This document shows, piece by piece, positions 57,007-64,000 of a DNA stretch of 64,000 nt (position 1 is the stretch's first letter; every line of letters starts with the position of its first letter). A model generated the notes under the pieces. That model did not search any database and was not told the DNA's origin. It saw nothing but the letters and a program-made list of their open reading frames with translations. The stretch covers positions 1 to 64,000 of the forward strand of contig JBMUDS010000001.1 of assembly GCA_049459795.1 (NCBI GenBank). Reading direction: 5' to 3'. The position numbers and the translations under genes are program-made. The stretch is from SYAN01 sp049459795. Its GTDB lineage: Bacteria; Actinomycetota; Actinomycetes; Nanopelagicales; Nanopelagicaceae.

Positions 57007-59667
57007 TCAACCAGTATTGCGAAGACCCGCTGCTATGCCGTTGATGGTGAGCGAGAGCGCACGCGAGATCTGCTCTGTCGGTGCGCTTCTCATCTGTGCG
57101 AGCAGATCGACTTGCAACAAGTGGATCGGCGCGAGATAGGAATCTCGAACCTTGAGCGTTTGAGCGAGAGTCGACTGGCCCGCGAGAAGTCGATCCGCAC
57201 CAAGGAGGGTGAGCAATTCGCGTTTGGTGCGATCGAATTCATCTTCGATCTCGGATAGGAAGTGATGAAGTGACGGATCGACAAGGCGTTCCACATAGCG
57301 TCTTGCCATCTCCAGATCGGTCTTCGCAATCGTCATCTCTACATTGGAGATGAATGAGGAGAAGAAGTGCCATTCATGGAGCATCTCGGTCAATGTCTCA
57401 TGAGAACCTGCGAGACGAACCGCCTCCAAACCAGTGCCGACGCCGAACCAGCCGGGGACGATCTGGCGGGATTGAGTCCATCCAAAGACCCAAGGGATCG
57501 CTCGCAGTGAACCGAGACCACGTTCGCTCGAACGTCGAGATGGCCTGGAGCCTAAGAAGAGTTGTCCGAGGTGATCGACGGGAGTCGATTGGTAGAAGTA
57601 TTCGGGGAGATCAGGATGATCGATGAGTGACCTGTATTTCGCAAAGGCGGCGTTACTCATCACCTCCATGGTCTGATTCCATCGTGCAAGTTCACTCTCG
57701 CTCTGTCGCGCTTTCCTATTCATCACAGTGGCTTCGAGTGCACCTGCGATCAATAACTCGACATTCTCTCGAGCCAATGCTGGATAGGCGTACTTGTCGC
57801 TGATCACTTCGCCTTGTTCGGTCAGTTTGATCGCTCCATCGACACTTCCCCACGGCAGTGCGATCAATGCATCATAGGTCGGACCACCACCACGACCTAC
57901 GGATCCACCGCGCCCATGGAAGATCCGTAACTGGATCCCATGTCGACGAGCGACATCACGGAGTGCGCGCTGCGCCTGATGGATCTGCCATTGCGAAGTG
58001 GTGATACCGGCATCCTTATTAGAGTCGGAGTATCCGAGCATCACTTCTTGGATGTTTCCGCGAAGCTCCACGATCCGTCGATAGTTCGGCATCGAGAGTA
58101 ATCGTTCGAGAATCTCGCCCGCGTTACGCAACTCAGCGACCGTCTCCAAAAGAGGGACGAAACCGATCCGGGCAGTCGATGACGAGAGGTCGATAAGGCC
58201 TGCATGATGTGCGATCACTGCCGCCCGCAATACATCGCGTTCGTCCTCAGTCATGGAAATGATGTAGCTCTCGATCACTCCAGGTTCGAAAGTGTCGAGG
58301 GATCTTCTGATCACTTCGAAAGTGGCCAGAGTCTGACGTGACTTCTCATCGAGTCGCTCTCGAAATCCCTTCGCTCGCTCTGGGCCGTCATCAGCAAGGA
58401 GGTCATCTAATTCCTTCGCGCCCGACATCGCATCGGTTTCGATCCCTGCATCAGCCATGAAGTGGCGTAGCGCTCCGGAATGCTCTCTAACATCAAGGAT
58501 GGCGTGCGTCATGCCGAATGCCGCGATGGTTCGGATGGCACGCTCAAGGGCTCCTCGCGCGATCAATTCACCACGGTTCTCCATCAAGGATTCATAGATC
58601 ATCATCAAGTCATCGAGTAATTCCCGATTCGAGGCGTAGTCACGTCCTGGCTCATGAGACTTTCCTTCAGCATGACGCCTCTGGGTCAAGAGAAGACGAT
58701 GACGAATCGCGGTCGCTTTCAATCGATATGGCTCTTCGACATTGATCCTGCGAAATCGTGCCTCGATTTCAGGGAGACGCTCTAGATCCTCGGCCACAGA
58801 ACGTTTCACTCGATCACTGACTCCAACCAGTCGCTCCGAGACGGAGAGTGCCTGGCGAAGATCATCGAGGGCTTCGAGCGTGACGCGGATGGCATGGCCA
58901 ATCTGGAGCACGATCGCTTGGCCAGTGACCTTGTCGGTGACGTGCGGATTGCCGTCACGGTCACCACCGATCCAACTTCCGAATCGCAAGGGTGTCGCAG
59001 TGGGCGGAAGATCGATGCCTATGGTTCGTAGCTCCCTTGCCAAATCCTCAAGTACTCCGGGCACCGTCATTCGGAAGAGATCATCAAGATAGTAGAGCGC
59101 ATTGGTCGCTTCATCGATCGGTTCTGGGCGGTCGAGTCGAAGTTCGTCTGTCTGCCATAGCAGGTCGATCGTCTCCGCCAATTGTTCATCACGTCGCGTA
59201 CTTGGTTCTTCATCGAGAAGATTCGAGATCGTCTTCAATTTGGAGAGAACCGAACGGCGGGCTGCTTCCGTCGGATGCGCGGTGAATACAGGTCTGATCT
59301 GTAGATGAGAGATCCAACTTCGTAACTCTGCTTCGGAGAAGAGCCCAGCTGCAAGACCCTCCTTGATCCGCGCCACCGCATGTGAGATCCATGAACCACG
59401 AGGGGAGCGTGAGCGATGCACTTGCTCTGCGACATTCGCCAGATTGAAATAGGTGGTGAATGCCCGGGCGAGTTGCATCTTCCTTTCGGTCGGGAGCGCT
59501 GCGATCAGTGCGCTCGGGTCACGTTGATGATCCGCCTCTCGTACCGAGAGTCGAACTTCCTCGACGAGATTGAGAAGTGATTGGTCACTTTGTCGCACCA
59601 ATGATTGACCGAGTAGATCACCAAGCGTGCGGACGTCACCACGCAACCTAGCCTCGTGATCACTCAT
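57007..59667 (-). CDS. ppc: Phosphoenolpyruvate carboxylase
   Basis: An 886-residue anaplerotic enzyme that carboxylates PEP to oxaloacetate, which citrate synthase in this window can use. FTAHPTEAARRS holds the first catalytic His. GYSDSNKDAGITTSQW and FHGRGGSVGRGGGPTYDA contain the second His and the glycine loop. The C-terminus RNTG is the normal end of the family. The ATG has GGAG 10 bases upstream; the start is moderately certain. It is divergent from mfd with 116 bases between starts. Confidence 0.96.
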   Translation of the reverse strand: MSDHEARLRGDVRTLGDLLGQSLVRQSDQSLLNLVEEVRLSVREADHQRDPSALIAALPTERKMQLARAFTTYFNLANVAEQVHRSRSPRGSWISHAVARIKEGLAAGLFSEAELRSWISHLQIRPVFTAHPTEAARRSVLSKLKTISNLLDEEPSTRRDEQLAETIDLLWQTDELRLDRPEPIDEATNALYYLDDLFRMTVPGVLEDLARELRTIGIDLPPTATPLRFGSWIGGDRDGNPHVTDKVTGQAIVLQIGHAIRVTLEALDDLRQALSVSERLVGVSDRVKRSVAEDLERLPEIEARFRRINVEEPYRLKATAIRHRLLLTQRRHAEGKSHEPGRDYASNRELLDDLMMIYESLMENRGELIARGALERAIRTIAAFGMTHAILDVREHSGALRHFMADAGIETDAMSGAKELDDLLADDGPERAKGFRERLDEKSRQTLATFEVIRRSLDTFEPGVIESYIISMTEDERDVLRAAVIAHHAGLIDLSSSTARIGFVPLLETVAELRNAGEILERLLSMPNYRRIVELRGNIQEVMLGYSDSNKDAGITTSQWQIHQAQRALRDVARRHGIQLRIFHGRGGSVGRGGGPTYDALIALPWGSVDGAIKLTEQGEVISDKYAYPALARENVELLIAGALEATVMNRKARQSESELARWNQTMEVMSNAAFAKYRSLIDHPDLPEYFYQSTPVDHLGQLFLGSRPSRRSSERGLGSLRAIPWVFGWTQSRQIVPGWFGVGTGLEAVRLAGSHETLTEMLHEWHFFSSFISNVEMTIAKTDLEMARRYVERLVDPSLHHFLSEIEDEFDRTKRELLTLLGADRLLAGQSTLAQTLKVRDSYLAPIHLLQVDLLAQMRSAPTEQISRALSLTINGIAAGLRNTG

Positions 59668-59686
59668 ATAAACTCGACTCCGCTCC

Positions 59687-59728
59687 GTTGAATCAAGTAC
59701 CCCCTGGGTCTATTCAACCGGGGCTTTT
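59687..59728. promoter_or_regulatory. Nested inverted repeats between ppc and mfd
   Basis: GTTGAAT (59687-59693) and ATTCAAC (59712-59718) form a 7-bp stem. The bases between them include CCCCC, which could instead pair with GGGG at 59720-59723, just before CTTTTT. The two pairings exclude each other, like an attenuator. In the minus direction the same repeats lie in the ppc leader. Confidence 0.35.
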
Positions 59729-59743
59729 TGGCGTTGCTTCGAC

Positions 59744-59770
59744 ACTGAAGCGGACTGAAGACGACTGAAG
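59744..59770 (+). repeat. Three ACTGAAG repeats with exact 10-bp period
   Basis: ACTGAAG occurs at 59744, 59754 and 59764. The array runs into the mfd Shine-Dalgarno AGGAG at 59771, 8 bases before the GTG. It may be a protein-binding site or simply a purine-rich leader made by slippage. Confidence 0.5.
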
Positions 59771-59783
59771 AGGAGAAGTGTAA

Positions 59784-62700
59784 GTGTCATCGGGGTTGTT
59801 GGGCAGGCTGGGTCGTTCTCGAGCGCTGGAAGATCCAGCATCGGATCTCATCCAGGTACTTCCTTCCCTCGTGCCCTTCGCACTGGCATCTCGTGCCGAT
59901 GATGGGTTGATCGCAGTGGTCACGCATTCGACGCGAGTACAGGGCGAGATCACGACTGCGTTACGTCACATTCTTGGCGACGACGCAGTCGCAGAGTTTC
60001 CTGCATGGGAGACCTTGCCTCATGAGAGGTTGAGCCCACAGAGCGACACATTGGCACGTCGCATCGAGACCCGATATCGAATCGAGGCGAAGCTTCGTGG
60101 CAAGGAGGATCCGTTTCAGGTCATCGTGACGCAAGTTCGCGCATTACTACAACCTGTGATCGTCATGAAGGATCGACTTTCGCTTCAACTTGAGGTCGGT
60201 CACTCACTCCCACTCGAAACGATCATTCAACGACTAGTAGCCATGGCATATCGACGAGTCGATCTCGTGGAACGTCGAGGTGACTTTGCGGTGCGCGGAG
60301 GACTGATCGATATCTTCCCCGCGACCTTCGATCACCCGATTCGTGTCGATCTCTTCGGTGATGAAATCGAATCGATCCAACCTTTTGCGCTCAGCGATCA
60401 ACGTTCGCTCCAACAGACGTTGAGCGACGTGACCCTCCTTCCTTGTCGCGAACTCCTGATAACAGAGAAGGTCCAAGAGCGTGCAGCCGGGATCGCGGCG
60501 AGATTCCCACATCTAGCAGAGATAGCGAGTCGGATCTCGTCAGGCTCGTATGTCGATGGGATGGAGTCGCTCGCTCCTTTGCTCCTTGATGAGAGTGAGG
60601 AGTTGATCCCACTGACCTCATTACTCGATCCGAAGAGCGAAGTGATACTGATCGAGAGCGCACGGATCCGTTCACGAGCGATCGAATTGAAGAAGACTGA
60701 TGAGGAATTCCTCGTTGCAGCATGGTCGAGCGCTGCACATGGCGGCGAGACTCCGGTTGATCTGAGGGATCGATTAGAAGGCGCCGGATTCCGGGACTTC
60801 GATACTGTCCTTGAGAGTCTCAAAGAGTCGAAGATGACGGTCCGATCCTTCGACAGTTATCTCAATGCCACAGAGAAGATCGATGCAAGAGTTCAGGAGA
60901 GTTCCATTGCCTGGCCAGCGAAGAGCATCACTCCATATCGGGGAGATGCGGATCTCTTCCTCAATGATCTCCGTGATTGGTTGAGTCATGGTTTCACCGT
61001 TCTCGTCGGCGCTCCAGGTGCAGGCCTCGTCAAGCGTTATGACGAGCTGATCTCTGCCCAGATTCCGACAAGGATCGTGGATCGTTTCACAGCAGAGATC
61101 GCTCGTGATCCCGCTCAAGGATTCGTCTTCATCACGAAAACGCCATTGCCACATGGCTTCATATCCGAAGATCTAAGGCTTGCCTTCATCACCGACCGGG
61201 ATTTCCATGGCGGCGGGAAAGGCAGAGGTAGTGGCGAAGGTAATGGAGTAAATGGTGCGCGATTGCCATCTCGGCGAAAGAAGGAGATCGATCCACTCTC
61301 ACTTCGCCATGGAGATTATGTAGTCCACGAACATCACGGCATTGGAAAGTTCATCGAACTCACCACGAGGTCGATCGCCGGTGGAGTGCGTGAATATCTC
61401 GTCATCGAATATGCGCCAGCGAAGCGGGGGCACCCTGGAGATCGCATATTCGTACCGACCGATGCATTGGAGTTTGTCAGCAAGTACATCGGTGGTGAGA
61501 AACCAACTCTCAATCGCATCGGTGGCAGCGAGTGGATCAAGAGCAAGGCACGTGCGAAGAAGGCGATCAAAGAGATCGCTGCAGAATTGATAAAGCTCTA
61601 TGCAGCGCGTGTGAGTCTGCCCGGTTTCGCATTCTCACCGGATTCCGCATGGCAACGAGAGTTGGAAGATGCATTCCCTTATGTCGAGACGCCGGATCAA
61701 TTGGAGACGATCGAAGATGTGAAACGTGACATGGAGTCGTCTCGTCCGATGGATCGATTGATCTGTGGCGATGTCGGTTATGGCAAGACCGAGATCGCTG
61801 TACGAGCGGCCTTCAAGGCAGTGCAGGATGGAAAGCAAGTTGCGATGCTGGTGCCGACCACGCTCTTGGTACAGCAACATTTCGCAACACTCTCCAATCG
61901 TTTCGCAGGATTCCCAGTCCGCATCGCGGGTCTTTCACGATTCAACACTGCGTCAGAGAGCAAGCGAGTAGTGGCGGGATTGGCCGATGGCAGCATCGAT
62001 GTAGTGATCGGAACCCACAGACTGCTCTCGCAAGATATCGCCTTCAAAGACCTTGGGCTGGTCATCATCGATGAGGAACAGAGGTTTGGTGTCGAACATA
62101 AGGAGAGTCTCAAGCGGCTTCGGGCTTCGATCGATGTCTTAGCGATGAGTGCGACACCGATACCTCGCACCTTGGAGATGGCCATCACCGGGATTCGAGA
62201 GATGTCGACCATCACTACTCCACCGGAGGATCGCCATCCGATCCTCACTTACGTCGGGGTGCGGGATCCACGGCAGATCCAAGCCGCGATCCATCGAGAA
62301 CTATTACGTGATGGTCAGGTCTTCTATCTACATAATCGAGTGGAGACGATCGACGATGCAGCGATGCGACTCGCTGCTCTTGTTCCTGAGGCGAAGATCG
62401 CGGTTGCTCATGGACAGATGAGCGAGAGCATGTTGGAGGAGGTGATCCTCGCTTTCTGGAATCGTGAATTCGACATCTTGGTCGCAACGACCATTATCGA
62501 GAATGGCATTGATGTCGCCAATGCGAATACCTTGATCGTCGATAGGGCAGACACATTCGGACTCTCACAGCTCCATCAGTTGCGCGGTCGAGTCGGAAGA
62601 GGACGTGAACGTGGCTATGCATACTTCCTCTACGACGGCGATAAGCCGCTGAGTGAAGTGGCACATGATCGACTGACCACGATCGCCACCAACACCGACC

Positions 62701-63383
62701 TCGGCGCTGGAATGCAAGTTGCCCTCAAGGATCTCGAGATCCGTGGTGCTGGGAATCTCTTAGGTGGTGAACAGTCGGGACATATCGCGGATCTCGGATT
62801 CGACCTCTATATGCGCATGGTGAGCGAGACCGTTGCTGAGATGAAGGTCGCACTCAAAGCACAAGGGATATCAGTGGCGAGCGACGACGTGACCTCAGAG
62901 TTGGAGGGCAGGGAGTGCAAAGTCGAGATCCCAGTGACCGCACACCTTCCGACCTATTACATCGAGTCCGATCGACTTCGACTCGATATCTACCGAAGAC
63001 TCGCTCAATCTCATCACGATGCAGAGATCGATGATGTGGTTGCAGAGCTCAAGGATCGTTTCGGTGAACTCCCCACCCAAGTGCGTCTCTTGATCGATGT
63101 CGCCCGGATCCGAAATCACGCCCGAGATATCGGATTGGTTGATGTGATCTGGCAAGGGCGACATCTCAAAGTGGCTCCGATCACCTTGCCGGAATCACGT
63201 GAACTTCGCATCAAGAGAATGTATCCAGGCTCGATCTACAAACGTGCTACAGAGACACTCCTACTTGCACACCCAGAGGCAAGTTCAGTCATCCCTTCGA
63301 CCAATGAGAGTGAAGAATCACGCGAAGAAGTCGAGGAGATGACGTTGACCTGGGTGCGAGAGGCACTTGCTCAATTCACCTAG
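59784..63383 (+). CDS. mfd: Transcription-repair coupling factor Mfd
   Basis: A 1199-residue ATP-driven translocase that removes stalled RNA polymerase and recruits UvrA. The N-terminal third is UvrB-like. The RNA-polymerase-interacting CarD-like domain starts at HGDYVVHEHHGIGKFIEL (about 513). The motor has GDVGYGKTEIAVRAAF (Walker A, about 660), DEEQRFGVEHKE and SATPIPRTLEMAITGIREM. RVGRGRERGYAYFLYDG is motif VI. A TRCF C-terminal domain closes the protein. GTG start with AGGAG 8 bases upstream. Confidence 0.97.
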   Translation: MSSGLLGRLGRSRALEDPASDLIQVLPSLVPFALASRADDGLIAVVTHSTRVQGEITTALRHILGDDAVAEFPAWETLPHERLSPQSDTLARRIETRYRIEAKLRGKEDPFQVIVTQVRALLQPVIVMKDRLSLQLEVGHSLPLETIIQRLVAMAYRRVDLVERRGDFAVRGGLIDIFPATFDHPIRVDLFGDEIESIQPFALSDQRSLQQTLSDVTLLPCRELLITEKVQERAAGIAARFPHLAEIASRISSGSYVDGMESLAPLLLDESEELIPLTSLLDPKSEVILIESARIRSRAIELKKTDEEFLVAAWSSAAHGGETPVDLRDRLEGAGFRDFDTVLESLKESKMTVRSFDSYLNATEKIDARVQESSIAWPAKSITPYRGDADLFLNDLRDWLSHGFTVLVGAPGAGLVKRYDELISAQIPTRIVDRFTAEIARDPAQGFVFITKTPLPHGFISEDLRLAFITDRDFHGGGKGRGSGEGNGVNGARLPSRRKKEIDPLSLRHGDYVVHEHHGIGKFIELTTRSIAGGVREYLVIEYAPAKRGHPGDRIFVPTDALEFVSKYIGGEKPTLNRIGGSEWIKSKARAKKAIKEIAAELIKLYAARVSLPGFAFSPDSAWQRELEDAFPYVETPDQLETIEDVKRDMESSRPMDRLICGDVGYGKTEIAVRAAFKAVQDGKQVAMLVPTTLLVQQHFATLSNRFAGFPVRIAGLSRFNTASESKRVVAGLADGSIDVVIGTHRLLSQDIAFKDLGLVIIDEEQRFGVEHKESLKRLRASIDVLAMSATPIPRTLEMAITGIREMSTITTPPEDRHPILTYVGVRDPRQIQAAIHRELLRDGQVFYLHNRVETIDDAAMRLAALVPEAKIAVAHGQMSESMLEEVILAFWNREFDILVATTIIENGIDVANANTLIVDRADTFGLSQLHQLRGRVGRGRERGYAYFLYDGDKPLSEVAHDRLTTIATNTDLGAGMQVALKDLEIRGAGNLLGGEQSGHIADLGFDLYMRMVSETVAEMKVALKAQGISVASDDVTSELEGRECKVEIPVTAHLPTYYIESDRLRLDIYRRLAQSHHDAEIDDVVAELKDRFGELPTQVRLLIDVARIRNHARDIGLVDVIWQGRHLKVAPITLPESRELRIKRMYPGSIYKRATETLLLAHPEASSVIPSTNESEESREEVEEMTLTWVREALAQFT

Positions 63384-63386
63384 AAT
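63381..63386 (+). promoter_or_regulatory. -10-like box TAGAAT over the mfd stop
   Basis: TAGAAT includes the mfd TAG stop. It ends 10 bases before the first ATG of the short leader frame and is a plausible internal promoter for the lipoprotein gene. Confidence 0.35.
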
Positions 63387-63396
63387 GGGACGCTGG

Positions 63397-63441
63397 ATGA
63401 TCGGTGTTGAAAAATTGATGGAAAGCGCGGGGACTCGATGA
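63397..63441 (+). CDS. 14-codon leader ORF before the SurA-like gene
   Basis: A tiny frame (MIGVEKLMESAGTR) whose TGA overlaps the ATG of the lipoprotein gene in an ATGA quartet. It could couple translation of the lipoprotein to a leader peptide. There is no Shine-Dalgarno of its own, so its translation would have to be leaderless or by read-through. Confidence 0.25.
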   Translation: MIGVEKLMESAGTR

Positions 63442-64000
63442 GAAGTGCAAAGGTGAGGCTGGTTCTATTGCTTGGATCGGCTCTCTTGCTTCTAAGCGGC
63501 TGTGCCAAGATGGATGCAGCAGCGATCATCGGAGATGTAGAGATCCCGATCGCAACGGTCCAGACCAGCATCGAAGATGTGATGCGTGAACGAGCACAGG
63601 TCGATACCGCTGGGATGGAGCTTCCGATCGAGGATTTCCTCGCCAGGTCTCAGGTCCAATTCCACATCTCGGTCGCACTTCTTGAGGAGTTGGCGAAGCA
63701 ATTCGGGATCGAAGTGACGCAGACTGCGATCGATGCGGAATATGAGTACATCATCGATCAAGTCGGTGGCGAGGGTGAGTTACCTTCCGCTCTCGTCGGG
63801 GCGAACATCGCTCGTTCCGATTTCGAGAGTTATATCGTCGCATCGAAGATCTATGAGGCTTTGGGCCAAGCGCTGCTCGACCAGGGGATCGATCCCAGCG
63901 AGATAGCCGACGCGCAACAAGCGCTGATCGTGAAGAAGGCCGAAGAGCTATCGGTCACGCTCAATCCACGGTATGGCATCTGGGATGCAGGTACTGCCAC
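63438..64000 (+). CDS. SurA-like lipoprotein, 3' end outside window
   Basis: The first 187 codons of a gene cut by the right edge. Residues 1-22 (MRSAKVRLVLLLGSALLLL, then SGC) form a lipoprotein signal peptide with lipobox LSGC and lipidated Cys22. The following segment, DAAAIIGDVEIPIATVQTSIEDVM, is the SurA/PpiC N-terminal chaperone region. NPRYGIWDAGT near the end of the visible part is typical of actinobacterial SurA_N lipoproteins, which lack the PPIase domain. The position directly after mfd is conserved in the group. It should be a membrane-tethered extracytoplasmic chaperone. Confidence 0.85.
   Translation, partial: MRSAKVRLVLLLGSALLLLSGCAKMDAAAIIGDVEIPIATVQTSIEDVMRERAQVDTAGMELPIEDFLARSQVQFHISVALLEELAKQFGIEVTQTAIDAEYEYIIDQVGGEGELPSALVGANIARSDFESYIVASKIYEALGQALLDQGIDPSEIADAQQALIVKKAEELSVTLNPRYGIWDAGTA

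Noticed and set aside
57354..59308. Several antisense frames of 60-116 codons within ppc, and similar ones within groEL, malG, mfd and purU
   Set aside because: They lie wholly inside conserved genes, have no promoter or Shine-Dalgarno, and their Arg/Ser-rich composition is typical of antisense translation.
1..64000. CRISPR array, rRNA operon, insertion sequence or prophage
   Set aside because: No regularly spaced long repeats, no rRNA sequence, no transposase or integrase frame and no phage structural gene were seen on either strand.

Overview
This is a 64 kb stretch of an actinobacterial chromosome with moderate base composition. The assignment rests on gene families and gene orders that are largely actinobacterial: a DUF3263 protein, the DUF3027 / cold-shock / DUF2530 / MFS block, the serC-pdxH-citrate synthase 2 block, a CopD-CtaG fusion, the divisome pair Glp and SepX/GlpR, and the run metG-tatD-rsmA-ispE-tRNA(Gln)-glmU-prs-rplY-pth followed by mfd and a SurA-like lipoprotein. 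Compact spacing, many 4-bp stop/start overlaps, a secreted amylase and a maltose ABC system fit a streamlined aquatic actinobacterium (Nanopelagicales/acI-like). That placement is inference. I see no rRNA, CRISPR array, insertion sequence, phage gene or replication origin. No gap without a gene exceeds about 200 bases.

Layout. 1-4.4 kb is an accessory-looking region: the end of a Ser/Thr-rich protein, an amine-oxidase-like flavoprotein, small membrane proteins, and an orphan 71-residue protein resembling the N-terminus of a P-type ATPase, ending at tRNA-Thr. 4.5-10.7 kb carries a DMT exporter, a GMC oxidoreductase, NDH-2 with an alpha/beta hydrolase, and an SDR-DUF2867 fusion. 10.7-18.5 kb holds DUF3263, a CIRCE-controlled groEL, DUF3027, a cold-shock protein, two MFS transporters, serC and pdxH. 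18.6-28.8 kb runs from citrate synthase into a maltodextrin operon (malE, malF, malG, an intracellular GH13 enzyme, a secreted GH13 enzyme) that ends in a photolyase gene. 28.8-35.1 kb has homospermidine synthase, a membrane GGDEF protein, a Tat-type Rieske protein, a secreted coiled-coil protein, an SDR and a second saccharopine-dehydrogenase-fold enzyme. 35.2-40.2 kb has tRNA-Arg, a large secreted protein, purU, an MMPL transporter, a 36-residue microprotein and fmdB. 40.3-46.8 kb has a CopC-like protein, CopD-CtaG, an acyl-CoA dehydrogenase, 5-FTHF cyclo-ligase, a reduced gephyrin-like Glp, a RimJ-like acetyltransferase and SepX/GlpR. 46.8-64 kb is core informational and envelope biosynthesis: protein mannosyltransferase, rsmI, metG, tatD, rsmA, ispE, tRNA-Gln, glmU, prs, rplY, pth, ppc, mfd and the start of a SurA-like lipoprotein.

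How the genes work together. The maltodextrin operon forms a route from extracellular alpha-glucan (secreted GH13) through MalEFG to intracellular hydrolysis, but encodes no MalK ATPase, so energising must come from elsewhere. Glp and SepX/GlpR probably act together at the divisome. CopC-like and CopD-CtaG probably serve cytochrome oxidase copper assembly. glmU, prs and ispE feed cell-wall, nucleotide and isoprenoid synthesis.

The most striking general feature is regulatory. About 25 genes that start transcription units have a TANNNT -10 box ending only 5-8 bases before the start codon and no Shine-Dalgarno, which predicts mostly leaderless mRNAs. Shine-Dalgarno-led exceptions include groEL, malE, rplY and mfd. 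Other signals worth attention are four helically phased TATTGC repeats before the DUF3027 gene, overlapping divergent -10 boxes, a Glp lacking MoeA domain II, and a CopC with no visible copper ligands.
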